Shown here piece after piece: positions 31,813-40,354 of a stretch of DNA of 46,679 bases (the first letter of the stretch is position 1; each line of letters opens with the position of its first letter). The notes under the pieces are model-generated. The model had not been told where the DNA came from. It worked only from the letters and a program-made list of their open reading frames with translations, and did no database searches. The stretch is from a bacterium (GTDB taxonomy: Bacteria > Krumholzibacteriota > Krumholzibacteriia > LZORAL124-64-63): the NCBI GenBank assembly GCA_020440705.1, contig JAGRNP010000019.1:1-46679 (forward strand), written 5' to 3'. A program made the translations under genes and the position numbers.

Positions 31813-33198
31813 ATGGCCGCCGAGAAGCGCACCCCCGACCTGAACACCATCTACACCATCAACGCCGACGGCTCGCGCAACATGCTGCAGGTCGACGTCG
31901 TCAAGGGCCGCTGGACGACCCGCAAGTACCTCATGTACGCCGTGCTGATCCTGGTCTACATCGCCGCGCCCTGGATCACGATCGGCGGCCACCCGGCCGT
32001 GCTGATCGACATCCCCGGCCGGGCGGCCTACCTCATGGGCGCCACCTTCACGAACCAGGACTTCCACCTGTTCTTCTTCGTGCTCATCGGGCTGGGCATC
32101 GCGCTCTTCGTCGTCACCTCGCTCTTCGGACGGGTGTGGTGCGGCTTCGCCTGCCCCCAGACGGTGTTCATGGAGGGCGTCTTCCGCCCGATCGAGCGCA
32201 TCATCGAGGGCCGGCGCGTCGAGCGCATGCGGCGCAACAAGGCGGGCGGCTTCGACAAGACCTGGCGCAAGGTCGTCAAGCACGGCGCCTTCATCTTCCT
32301 GAGCTGGAACTTCGCCATCGCCTTCATGTGCTATTTCATTCCCACGCGGGAGATGCTGCACCTGATCCCGTTCTTCGACGGCGACGTCACGCCCCTGATC
32401 TGGAGCCTGTTCTGGACCGCCCTGCTCTACTTCGACTACAGCTGGTTCCGCGAGCAGACCTGCCTGATCATCTGCCCCTACGGCCGCCTGCAGTCGACCC
32501 TCGTCGACTACGACACGATCATCATCGGCTACGACAAGACCCGCGGGGAGCCCCGCCACAAGGGCAAGGACAAGGGCGGCGACTGCATCGACTGCCGGCG
32601 CTGCATCGACGTCTGCCCCACGGGCATCGACATCCGCAACGGCCTGCAGATGGAGTGCATCGGCTGCACCGCGTGCATCGACGCCTGCGACGACATCATG
32701 CGCAAGATCGACAAGCCGGAGGGCCTGATCCGCTTCGACAGCTCGCGCGGCTTCGAGACGGGCAAGCCCGCCCGCCTGCTGCGCCCGCGCTTCATCATCT
32801 ACGCGGTGATGATCCTGATCCTCGCCGGCCTGTTCGTCATGCGCGCCACCCGGCGGGAGAACTTCCAGGTGACGGTCATGCGCAGCCAGGGCCTGCCCTA
32901 CCAGATCGACGGTGACATGATCCGCAACCTGTACACCATGCACCTGCAGAACAAGACCGACGGCACGAAGGTGTACTTCCTGCGGCCGTCGGACGACGCC
33001 TTGGCGGGTTACGAGGGCGTGGAATACATTATCCCGCAGGAACGGGTCGAACTGCCCGGCTTCGGCGACCGCCAGCTGACGGCGTTCGCCATGATGCCCA
33101 AGAAGGCCTACACGCTGCCCGAGGACTTCCACTTCGCCTTCACGGACTCGGCGACGGGCATCACCCAGAACATCAAGGTGCGCTTCCGGGGGCCGTAG
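31813..33198 (+). CDS. ccoG: cbb3 oxidase assembly protein CcoG (4Fe-4S, copper reduction)
   Basis: 461 aa. Several membrane segments, FGRVWCGFACPQTVF early (NapH/CcoG block), two ferredoxin clusters in CIDCRRCIDVCP and CIGCTACIDAC, and a C-terminal Ig-like periplasmic domain after ARFIIYAVMILILAG-like helix. CcoG reduces Cu(II) for insertion into cbb3 oxidase. All cysteines of both clusters are present. It has its own leader of about 70 bases after the ccoP terminator, so it can be transcribed separately. AAAGGTAGG precedes ATG 31813. Confidence 0.95.
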   Translation: MAAEKRTPDLNTIYTINADGSRNMLQVDVVKGRWTTRKYLMYAVLILVYIAAPWITIGGHPAVLIDIPGRAAYLMGATFTNQDFHLFFFVLIGLGIALFVVTSLFGRVWCGFACPQTVFMEGVFRPIERIIEGRRVERMRRNKAGGFDKTWRKVVKHGAFIFLSWNFAIAFMCYFIPTREMLHLIPFFDGDVTPLIWSLFWTALLYFDYSWFREQTCLIICPYGRLQSTLVDYDTIIIGYDKTRGEPRHKGKDKGGDCIDCRRCIDVCPTGIDIRNGLQMECIGCTACIDACDDIMRKIDKPEGLIRFDSSRGFETGKPARLLRPRFIIYAVMILILAGLFVMRATRRENFQVTVMRSQGLPYQIDGDMIRNLYTMHLQNKTDGTKVYFLRPSDDALAGYEGVEYIIPQERVELPGFGDRQLTAFAMMPKKAYTLPEDFHFAFTDSATGITQNIKVRFRGP

Positions 33199-33239
33199 GC
33201 CGGCCCCCGCGACGCCGCCCGCAGACAGGACGTGCCCCG

Positions 33240-33428
33240 ATGCGCAAGTGGCTCCACGACAACCCCTGGATCTGGATCGTGCTCTTCCTGGCGACCCTCG
33301 TGGCCGGCAGCATGGTGACCCTGGTCATCGCGCAGCTGAACCGGCCGGAGATCGTGAAGGAGAAGCCGAAGACCCACTCCCTGCTGATGAACGACGACGC
33401 GCAGCCCGCCGGGCTGCGCGTCGCCTGA
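33240..33428 (+). CDS. Small membrane protein at the end of the cco locus (CcoH position)
   Basis: 62 aa. One membrane helix (IWIVLFLATLVAGSMVTLVIA) near the N-terminus, then a short polar tail (VKEKPKTHSLLMNDDAQP). CcoH/FixH, which normally follows ccoG, is about 150 aa with a periplasmic Ig-like domain; that domain is absent, so I do not use the symbol. It may be a shortened CcoH or another helper of the oxidase. It lies 41 bases after ccoG in the same direction. A perfect hairpin forms within its last codons. Confidence 0.65.
   Translation: MRKWLHDNPWIWIVLFLATLVAGSMVTLVIAQLNRPEIVKEKPKTHSLLMNDDAQPAGLRVA
33396..33422 (+). terminator. 12-bp perfect hairpin inside the 3' end of the small cco gene
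   Basis: GACGCGCAGCCC (33396-33407) pairs with GGGCTGCGCGTC (33411-33422) around GCC, ending four bases before the stop at 33426-33428. No T-run follows. It is probably a terminator for both strands' convergent genes (the next gene ends at 33455). Confidence 0.6.
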
Positions 33429-33454
33429 TCTCCCGCTCTCCTGCGGAATCTCCC

Positions 33455-34873
33455 CTATTTGAGCATCAGGATCGTGCGCTGGTCGATCTGCCCGGTCGTC
33501 TCGAGCCGCACGGCGTAGGCGCCGCTGGCCACCTGGCGTCCGGCGTCGTCCCGGCCGGTCCAGACCACGTCCTGCGGGCCGGCGTCGCGCTCCCCGTCGA
33601 CCAGGGTCGCCACGCGGCGCCCGGTCAGGTCGTAGACCGCCACGCGCACATGGCCCCGGCGGGCCAGGGTGAAATCGATGCGCGTGCTCGGGTTGAACGG
33701 ATTGGGCACGTTGGGCAGCAGTTGCGTGGCCAGGCGCGGCGGGCCGTCGACCTGCACCGAAGCGGCCGCGCTGCGGGCCCACTCCCTGCCGTCGGTCACG
33801 ATGGCGTAGGAGTAGTCGAGCGCGCCGCCCACGGTCGGGCCGGGCCGGTCGGTGTAGCGGACCAGGCTGCCCACCGGCGCCAGGGGCTGCTCCGTGAGGC
33901 GCACCTCGGCCGTGTCGGGGGCGCGGCGGTACACGTGGTAGGTGGCCCCGTCGCCGCCCACGGCGGGCCAGCTGAGCTCGACGACGCCGTCCTCGCCGAC
34001 GAGCGCCAGTGGGGTCGGCGCCACCACCGCCACCGGATCGACCGCGTAGCCGAAGATCGGGAACGCCTCGTCGCCGATGTCGAGGATGCAGCCCGGCACC
34101 TCGCCGGGCACCTGCGGGGTCCAGGTCACGTCGATCAGGACGAAGCCGTTGTTCGGCACCACGACCGGGCCGCTCAGACCCGTCAGCTCGACGTTCTGCC
34201 CCGTGTCGCAGATCAGCTGGATGTCGAGATGACGCGATCCGCCGCAGCTCTCCACGTAGAACTGGCGGGTCACCGGGACGCCCGCCTCGACTTCCCCGAA
34301 GTAGATCACGTGCACCCAGTCGGTGCCGCACCAGGTGCCGGTGTTGCCGTTCACGGCCGCGACCCACGGCTCGCCCGTCACCGTGGTCAGGGGCCGCAGG
34401 GTCTCCGGATCGTCGCCGGAGATGAAGGCCATCGCGTCCGGCAGCGAGGCCGTGTGGATCGGGACGAGCGACAGGTCGACCGGGACGGGCACCTCGGTCA
34501 CCAGAAGGTCGAAGGAGGCCACGCGCACGGCGGCCGTGGGCGGCAGGGGCGACGCGAGACCCACCGCGAATTCGGGCGCGCTGCGGGCGTTGATGGCCTG
34601 GCCTTCGAGCTGCCAGCCGGTGAACACGCCCGGCCCGTCGAGCGCGACCCGGCACTCCCAGGCCAGGACACCCCCCGCCCCGTCGTCGCGCCGGATCACC
34701 AGATGGCCCGTGACCGTGGTGAACGCCGTCTCGGCGACGGCGAAATTCTCCTCGTAGGCAGGATCGAAATAGATGCCGATCTCGTCGGCGGCCCTCGCGG
34801 CGGGAGCCCCGGCCAGCACGGCGAGGCCCAGGGCGACGAGCACGACGGGGATGGCGCGGCGTCCGGTGGTCAT
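33455..34873 (-). CDS. Secreted protein with FN3-like and FlgD-type Ig C-terminal domains
   Basis: 472 aa. Signal peptide (VVLVALGLAVLAGAPAARAAD), an N-terminal beta-sandwich (cohesin-like in style, IGIYFDPAYEENF), a middle domain with four cysteines, an FN3-like module around 285-370 (WPAVGGDGATYHVYRR), and the FlgD-type tail NVPNPFNPSTRIDFTLARRG to LDKIGRRV-like YDLTGRRVATL, ending RTILMLK. These tails are common on exported proteins of FCB-type bacteria and may direct secretion or surface attachment. No enzyme motif is seen. ATG 34873 follows AAGGGGG. Same direction as the next gene but separated by 78 bases with its own -10. Confidence 0.85.
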   Translation of the reverse strand: MTTGRRAIPVVLVALGLAVLAGAPAARAADEIGIYFDPAYEENFAVAETAFTTVTGHLVIRRDDGAGGVLAWECRVALDGPGVFTGWQLEGQAINARSAPEFAVGLASPLPPTAAVRVASFDLLVTEVPVPVDLSLVPIHTASLPDAMAFISGDDPETLRPLTTVTGEPWVAAVNGNTGTWCGTDWVHVIYFGEVEAGVPVTRQFYVESCGGSRHLDIQLICDTGQNVELTGLSGPVVVPNNGFVLIDVTWTPQVPGEVPGCILDIGDEAFPIFGYAVDPVAVVAPTPLALVGEDGVVELSWPAVGGDGATYHVYRRAPDTAEVRLTEQPLAPVGSLVRYTDRPGPTVGGALDYSYAIVTDGREWARSAAASVQVDGPPRLATQLLPNVPNPFNPSTRIDFTLARRGHVRVAVYDLTGRRVATLVDGERDAGPQDVVWTGRDDAGRQVASGAYAVRLETTGQIDQRTILMLK

Positions 34874-34907
34874 GGCATTCCCCCTTGGTCGGAACGGATC
34901 TCCGACG

Positions 34908-34916
34908 ATTCTAGCA
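34908..34916 (-). promoter_or_regulatory. Extended -10 (TGCTAGAAT) before the 472-aa secreted gene
   Basis: Reads TGC-TAGAAT leftward, 35 bases before ATG 34873. Same form as the element at 36269. Confidence 0.45.
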
Positions 34917-34951
34917 TATTCCGGGGGCCTGCGGGTCCTGCTTCGCGGGTC

Positions 34952-36223
34952 CTACTTCACGAGCGCCAGCTTCACCACCTGGGCCCCGCCCCCGCCCTCG
35001 ACCCGGCCGAAGTAGACGCCGGCCGCCGCGGGGCGGCCCTCGTCGTCGGCCCCGTCCCAGCGCAGCTCGTGGGTGCCCCGGTCCTGGAACCCGTCGAGCA
35101 GCGTGCGCACGACCCGGCCCCGCGCGTCGATCACGCGCACCCGCACCGCGCCGGGATCACGCAGCTCGTAGGCGATCGTCGTGCGCGGGTTGAAAGGGTT
35201 GGGATAACCGCGCAGGTTGGCCACGAAGCGCTCGAACGCGGGCGTGCCCGGTGCGGCGCTGGCGGCATCGCCGCTGATCTCCTGCAGCGGCAGCTGGTCG
35301 AAGCTGTAGTCGGCGACCGAAGCCTGGACGTTCAGCAGCGTGGCGTCGAGAGCCACGTTCCCCGCATCGCCGGTCACCTGCAGCAGGGCGTAGCCGAGTC
35401 GCGGCGAGGGAATCCCCGCCGCCGCCGCGAGCTCGCCGAGGCGCGCCTGGTGATGGCGCAGGTCGGGCCCCATGGGGAAGGTGCAAGGCGCACAGAGCGG
35501 GCCGCCCGGACCCGCAAGGGGCGCACCCGTCGACTCGTCGAAGATCCACAGGTCCACCCGCGACGAATCCCCGGCGGCGGTGAGCAGGCCGCCGGCGTAG
35601 GTCATGTCGATGATCGTGTCCCACGAGTTCGGATCGAGGGCGGTCCCGGTGGAGAAGATGCGGGGCAGCACGAACTGCCGGCCGCACGACGGGCTCGGCA
35701 CCGGTGCGCCGAGCGGCACGGGCGAGAGCGCGCTGGTCTCGATCTCCGCCGCTGACGACCGCGAATACAGGGTGAATCCCGTGACCCCGATGCCGGCGCC
35801 GTCGGGCACGTCGAAGAGGGCGAACATATCCGGCGCCTGGCTCGGGAAACCGCCGGCCGCGAAGATGAGGTCTTCGACATCGATCGCCTGGTACGAAGCC
35901 AGCACGTCCGAGCCCATGGGGAACGAGCACGGGTTGCAGACGGTCTCGTCCGTGGCCGAGCGCACCGGCGTGCCGTCCGGATGGAAAAGGTAGAGGTCCA
36001 CGATCGACCGCCCGCCGCCCCCGGCGCAGTCGCCCACGTAGCCCGCGGTCGTCGCCAGATGGAACTGGGTGTCGAACTTGGCGGGTCCGGACTCGATGGT
36101 GCCCTGGGTCTCCAGGATGTGGGGAAAGACGAGAGTGTCGGCGCCGGCCGGGCCGCCGGCGGCGCCCACCAGGGCGATCACGACGGCGAGAGCGGTCCGA
36201 CAGGGGCGCAGCGTGCGGTTCAT
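34952..36223 (-). CDS. Secreted protein with FlgD-type Ig C-terminal domain
   Basis: 423 aa. Signal peptide (ALAVVIALVGAAGGPAGA), then two related beta domains: both contain a CxPCxFPMG-type loop (CNPCSFPMG and CAPCTFPMG) in matching positions, so the region arose by duplication. The C-terminus is the FlgD-type domain (YPNPFNPRTTIAYEL, then RVIDARGRVVRTLLDG). It resembles no enzyme. ATG 36223 is chosen because it starts the signal peptide; the frame runs to 36415 upstream without protein character. An extended -10 lies 46 bases upstream. It is divergent from the propeller-like gene at 36407. Confidence 0.8.
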   Translation of the reverse strand: MNRTLRPCRTALAVVIALVGAAGGPAGADTLVFPHILETQGTIESGPAKFDTQFHLATTAGYVGDCAGGGGRSIVDLYLFHPDGTPVRSATDETVCNPCSFPMGSDVLASYQAIDVEDLIFAAGGFPSQAPDMFALFDVPDGAGIGVTGFTLYSRSSAAEIETSALSPVPLGAPVPSPSCGRQFVLPRIFSTGTALDPNSWDTIIDMTYAGGLLTAAGDSSRVDLWIFDESTGAPLAGPGGPLCAPCTFPMGPDLRHHQARLGELAAAAGIPSPRLGYALLQVTGDAGNVALDATLLNVQASVADYSFDQLPLQEISGDAASAAPGTPAFERFVANLRGYPNPFNPRTTIAYELRDPGAVRVRVIDARGRVVRTLLDGFQDRGTHELRWDGADDEGRPAAAGVYFGRVEGGGGAQVVKLALVK

Positions 36224-36268
36224 GGGGCACCTCGACGACAGGGTGGCGGCCTCTTCGGGATCCTTCCC

Positions 36269-36277
36269 ATTATACCA
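36269..36277 (-). promoter_or_regulatory. Extended -10 (TGGTATAAT) before the 423-aa secreted gene
   Basis: A full TATAAT preceded by TGG reads leftward, 46 bases before ATG 36223. The divergent gap is AT-rich for this genome. Confidence 0.55.
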
Positions 36278-36406
36278 CACCGAAGCCCTCCTGATTTTTG
36301 GTCCGACGGCGTTTTTTTGGTGACAGTGGTCGATGATTTGATATACCATACCATAGTCATCCACATTCAGGTAAGGGGGCGCCGAACCAGTTGAGGAGGG
36401 ACAGCC

Positions 36407-38743
36407 GTGGTTCACACGCGTCTTTTGCCTGCCATCCTGCCGCTGCTGCTCCTGAGCACGCTGCTGGCCGCGACTGCGGCCGCCATCCCCGCTCCCGAGA
36501 CCTGGGACAACTCGTTCGGCGCCCCGGGCGTGAACGGGGACGTCTACTCCGTCGTCGAATACGGCGGCGATCTCGTGATCGGCGGGGAGTTCCTATCGGT
36601 CGGCGGTGTCGCCGCCACGAACATCGCGCGCTGGGACGGCGTGGCCTGGAGCCCCATGGGCGATGTCTTCGACGGGGCGGTCCGCGACCTCATCGTCTGG
36701 AACGGCGACCTGTATGCCGGCGGCTGGTTCACCGACGGCCTGATGCAATGGGACGGGCTGGACTGGTCCGCCGTCGACGGCGGCCTCGACGGCAGCGTCG
36801 AGGACATGACCATCTGGAACGGCAATCTCGCCGTGGGCGGCTACTTCAGCTCCGCCGGCGGCGGCAGCGCCTTTCCCAACAGCATCGTCGTGTGGGACGG
36901 CTCCTTCTGGGATGAACTGGACGGCGGCATCTTCGGCGACGTCTTCGGCGTCGCCTCGTACGGCGGCTCGCTCTACGCCTGCGGGACCTTCGACGACGCC
37001 GGCGGGATCTATGTGCAGAACCTCGCCCGCTGGGACGGCGCCGCCTGGCACGACGTGGGCGGCGGCCTGAGCGACGCCTCGTTCGACCCCTACGCCGCCT
37101 ACGGCAACGGCCTCGCCGTGCATGGCGGCCAGCTCGTCGTCGGCGGCTACTTCGAGCGCGCCGGATCCCTGTCCATCGGCAACCTCGTCGCCTGGAACGG
37201 CTTCTCCTTCGGGCCGGTCGGATCGCAGCCGGCCTTCGACGAGGTGTACGCCGTCGGCACGGCGGGCCTCGACCTGATCGCGGGCGACGCCACCGGCGCC
37301 GTGCACCGCTGGGACGGCCTGAACTGGTCGCTGCCCGGCTACGCCATCGGCTACCCCGCCGCGGTGGGCGAGTACGGCGGCGACCTCGTGGTCGGCGGCG
37401 GGTTCGTGTCCATCGGCGGCGCTCCGGCCACCAGCCTCGCCCGCTTCGACGGATCCTGGTGGCCCATGGCGACCGGCATGGGCGCCACCGGCATCGTCGA
37501 GAGCCTGCACGAGTGGAACGGCATGCCCGTGGCCGGCGGCCGCTTCCCCGCCATCGGCGGCACCGCCGGCGTGGTCGCGGCCTGGAACGGCAGCGCCTGG
37601 ACGCCCCTCGGCAGCGGCATTCCCTACGCCTTCGGCGTGACGGTCGCTTCGCTGACGACCTTCGAAGGCGACCTCATCGCCGGCGGCACCTTCTCCACGG
37701 CGGGCGGCGTGCCGGCCAACAAGATCGCCCGCTTCGACGGGACGAACTGGAGCGCCATGGGCGCCGGCTCCCTGGCCACCGTCAGCGGCCTGCTCGCCCT
37801 GGACGGCGAGCTCTACGCCAACGGCTACTGGAGCGGCCAGCAGACCCTCGGCCACTGGAACGGCACCGACTTCGATCCCCTCGGCACGAGCGTGCTGGGC
37901 GGGGTCCAGATCCTCTACTCCCTCGGCTCCTTCCAGGGCGACCCGGTCATGGGCGGCCACTTCACCTCGGTCGACGGCGTCGCCGCGGCCAACGTCGCGC
38001 GCTGGGACGGGGCCGTCTGGAACCCGCTCGGGGCCGGCACGAACGGGTCCGTCCATGCGATCCACGAGATGGGCGGCGTGCTCTACGTGGGCGGCGGGTT
38101 CAGCCAGGCGGGCGGGGTCTCCGCGACGAACATCGCGGCGTGGGACGGGACGACCTGGAGCGCCCTGGGCGGGGGCCTGTCCGGCGGGCGGGTCTTCGGC
38201 CTGGCCTCCATCGGGTCGGACCTCTACGCCACCGGCGAGTTCACCCAGGCCGACGGCCAGCCCTGCGCCTACGTGGCCCGCTGGGACGGCAGCGCCTGGC
38301 ACACCCTCGACTCCGGTTTCGACGCCGAGGGGCGCACGCTCCTGGCCAGCGGCGGTCAGCTCTGGGCGGGCGGCGAGTTCCAGCTCGCCGGTGCGGCGGG
38401 TTCGCTGCGCGTGGGGCGGTGGCAGCCGTCCGTCGCCAGCGCCGCGCCGCTGGTTCGCGGCGACACGCGCATCGCCATGCGCCCGGCCTGGCCCAATCCG
38501 TTCACGAGCGCCACGGCCCTGGCCTTCGACCTGCCGGCCCCGGCGAACGTGGTCATCGACGTGTACGACCTGCGCGGCGCCCGCATCCGGACCTTCGCGC
38601 GCAACGGCCTCGCGGCCGGACCGCACCGCGTGTCCTGGGACGGTCGCGATGCGGCCGGACACGAGGCCCCGTCCGGCGTGTATTTCGTGGCGCTGCGGGA
38701 CGGCGTCTCGACGGCCCGGCAGCGGGTGGTGCTGCTCCGCTAG
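36407..38743 (+). CDS. Secreted repeat (propeller-like) protein with FlgD-type C-terminus
   Basis: 778 aa. GTG 36407 with GGAGGG upstream; signal peptide LPAILPLLLLSTLLAATAAA. About 13 repeats of near 50 residues follow, each with GG-x-F-x-x-x-GG then N-I-A-R-W-DG-x-x-W-x-x-L/M-G (for example GGEFLSVGGVAATNIARWDG). They are kelch- or beta-propeller-like and the number suggests two propellers. The tail (WPNPFTSATALAFDLP to PSGVYFVALRDG) is the FlgD-type domain. Function is probably surface display or adhesion. Its TAG stop overlaps the opposite gene's stop in a CTAG. Confidence 0.85.
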   Translation: MVHTRLLPAILPLLLLSTLLAATAAAIPAPETWDNSFGAPGVNGDVYSVVEYGGDLVIGGEFLSVGGVAATNIARWDGVAWSPMGDVFDGAVRDLIVWNGDLYAGGWFTDGLMQWDGLDWSAVDGGLDGSVEDMTIWNGNLAVGGYFSSAGGGSAFPNSIVVWDGSFWDELDGGIFGDVFGVASYGGSLYACGTFDDAGGIYVQNLARWDGAAWHDVGGGLSDASFDPYAAYGNGLAVHGGQLVVGGYFERAGSLSIGNLVAWNGFSFGPVGSQPAFDEVYAVGTAGLDLIAGDATGAVHRWDGLNWSLPGYAIGYPAAVGEYGGDLVVGGGFVSIGGAPATSLARFDGSWWPMATGMGATGIVESLHEWNGMPVAGGRFPAIGGTAGVVAAWNGSAWTPLGSGIPYAFGVTVASLTTFEGDLIAGGTFSTAGGVPANKIARFDGTNWSAMGAGSLATVSGLLALDGELYANGYWSGQQTLGHWNGTDFDPLGTSVLGGVQILYSLGSFQGDPVMGGHFTSVDGVAAANVARWDGAVWNPLGAGTNGSVHAIHEMGGVLYVGGGFSQAGGVSATNIAAWDGTTWSALGGGLSGGRVFGLASIGSDLYATGEFTQADGQPCAYVARWDGSAWHTLDSGFDAEGRTLLASGGQLWAGGEFQLAGAAGSLRVGRWQPSVASAAPLVRGDTRIAMRPAWPNPFTSATALAFDLPAPANVVIDVYDLRGARIRTFARNGLAAGPHRVSWDGRDAAGHEAPSGVYFVALRDGVSTARQRVVLLR

Positions 38744-39447
38744 TCGGAGAGGTAGTACTCCACCGTCGACACTACGCGCACCTTCTTGATGTGCGGATTG
38801 TTCTGGTCGCGGTCGGTGATCGAGAACTGGCCCTGCTGCGCCGAGCGGATCTTGCCGAGGGTGCTGCTGCTGTCGCGCGCGAACTTCTCGCCCACCTCGC
38901 GGGCGTTGCGCGTGGCCTCCTCGATCATGTCGGGCTTGATGTCGTTCAGGCCGGTGAAGAGGTACTGGGTCTGGGTGCCGTACTGTTCGCCGCTGAAGAC
39001 GATGCCCTGGCGGCCCAGGTCGGCCAGACCCTTCTGCGCCGCGCGCACCCGCGCCACGTCCCGGGAGTACACGGTCACGACCTGCGTCGCCGAGTAGCGG
39101 AAGCGCGCCTCGTTGCCGCCGTACGACTGGGCCAGCTTGTCGACGATCGCCGGCGCGTTGCGGGTGATCTCGTCGGCGGGAATGCCGGCCCCGGCGAGGA
39201 ACTTCTCGATGGCGGCGCTCTGCCCGCCGATGGTCCCGTAGAGGGCGTTCAGGTCGTTGTCGGCCGCGGTGAAGGCGATGGGCCAGATGACGACGTCGGC
39301 CGGGATCTCGCGTTCGGCGAGGCCCTTGACCACGACGGTGCGGTCGAGGGCCTTGACGCGCAGGGCGCCGGAGCCGAGGGTCCAGCCGAGCACGGCGCCG
39401 GCCGCGACGAGGCACACGCCGAGCACGAGGGTGGTCCTGGTGTTCAT
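38740..39447 (-). CDS. SIMPL-domain (DUF541) protein, membrane-anchored
   Basis: 235 aa. One N-terminal anchor (LVLGVCLVAAGAVLGWTLG), then RTVVVKGLAEREIPADVVIW, the usual SIMPL opening, and VKKVRVVSTVEYYLSD-like ending. SIMPL/DUF541 proteins (BP26/OMP28 type) form periplasmic oligomers with an unclear role in stress tolerance. ATG 39447 follows GGGAGA. Frame extends upstream to 39687 into the next gene's region without support. It is convergent with the propeller-like gene and follows the lipoprotein gene 41 bases away. Confidence 0.88.
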   Translation of the reverse strand: MNTRTTLVLGVCLVAAGAVLGWTLGSGALRVKALDRTVVVKGLAEREIPADVVIWPIAFTAADNDLNALYGTIGGQSAAIEKFLAGAGIPADEITRNAPAIVDKLAQSYGGNEARFRYSATQVVTVYSRDVARVRAAQKGLADLGRQGIVFSGEQYGTQTQYLFTGLNDIKPDMIEEATRNAREVGEKFARDSSSTLGKIRSAQQGQFSITDRDQNNPHIKKVRVVSTVEYYLSD

Positions 39448-39488
39448 GGAATTCTCCCTGGTCAGGTTGACGACGGGCCGCCCGGCTT

Positions 39489-40352
39489 CTACTCCGGCGC
39501 CTGGAAAAGGTTCGCGACGAGGGCCTCGCAGGCGCTCGCCAGCACGGCCGCGAGGGCCGGCGGTTCGATGGCCGCCCCGCGCATCTCGAGCTCGGGCAGG
39601 CCGCCTTCCTCGGTCGGCGGCTTGACGACCAGGTCCCGGCTGCGCGACACCGACTCCGGCCCGATCAGCTCCACCTTGTCGCGCCACACCGACGACTCCC
39701 AGACGGCCGCGCCCGCGGCCAGATCGTAGACCACCAGCGAGACCGTGACCTTGCGTCGGATCTTGGCCGTGCGCTGCAGCGAGTTGGGCATGAGGTCGAC
39801 CTCGCGGTCGTCGCGCACGTCCTCGCGCAGCGTGCCCGGCGGATCGAGCTCGGCGGTCTCCACCTCGTCGGCGTCGATGCGGGCGGCCACGGCGTAGTCG
39901 ATCTCGGGCAGGTCGCCGTGCAGGAGCTGCAGCATGTCGGCGGTGACGGGTTCGCCGTTGGCGAAGGCCGCGTGCAGGCCGGCCAGTCCGCCGTCGGGCA
40001 CGTTCTCCCGCACCGGGGGCCAGGCCCAGGTCGGCGGGTCCGGATGCGCCGCCAGCAGGGCGCCGTACAGGATGTCGGCCCAGGCGTCGGACTGGGCCAT
40101 GAAGTCGCCGCCGAGCCCCGCCTCGCCCACCCCGGCGTCGGGCGCGGCGACGAATCCGACCACGGCGTAGCGCCCGCCCGCCGCCAGGGGATCGTAGCCG
40201 GTGTGCACGGCCTCGCGCTGCACCTTGGCGGCGCAGCCGGCGACTCCGGCGAGCAGCGCCATCAGGCAGGCCAGCCCGGCCGGCAAGGCAAGGGGCGGCG
40301 CGGCCATGCGCCGCCCCGCCCCGAAGATCTGGTTCCGTTTCGTCTGCGCCAA
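39489..40352 (-). CDS. Lipoprotein, unknown function
   Basis: 287 aa from TTG 40352, with GGAGGGG five bases upstream; a GTG at 40358 overlaps the glycosyltransferase stop, and ATG 40307 is a shorter choice. The signal has a lipobox (LLAGVAGC). The mature protein has a Rossmann-like or beta/alpha opening (YAVVGFVAAPDAG) and a beta-rich end (KVTVSLVVYDLAAGAAVWESSVWRDK), resembling proteins that build an envelope stress or assembly helper, but I cannot name a family. Translational coupling to the glycosyltransferase is likely. Confidence 0.75.
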   Translation of the reverse strand: MAQTKRNQIFGAGRRMAAPPLALPAGLACLMALLAGVAGCAAKVQREAVHTGYDPLAAGGRYAVVGFVAAPDAGVGEAGLGGDFMAQSDAWADILYGALLAAHPDPPTWAWPPVRENVPDGGLAGLHAAFANGEPVTADMLQLLHGDLPEIDYAVAARIDADEVETAELDPPGTLREDVRDDREVDLMPNSLQRTAKIRRKVTVSLVVYDLAAGAAVWESSVWRDKVELIGPESVSRSRDLVVKPPTEEGGLPELEMRGAAIEPPALAAVLASACEALVANLFQAPE

Positions 40353-40354
40353 GA

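Noticed and set aside
36593-39415. 940-codon frame antisense to the propeller-like gene
   Set aside because: Repeat pattern is inherited from the sense-strand repeats; no signal or domain.
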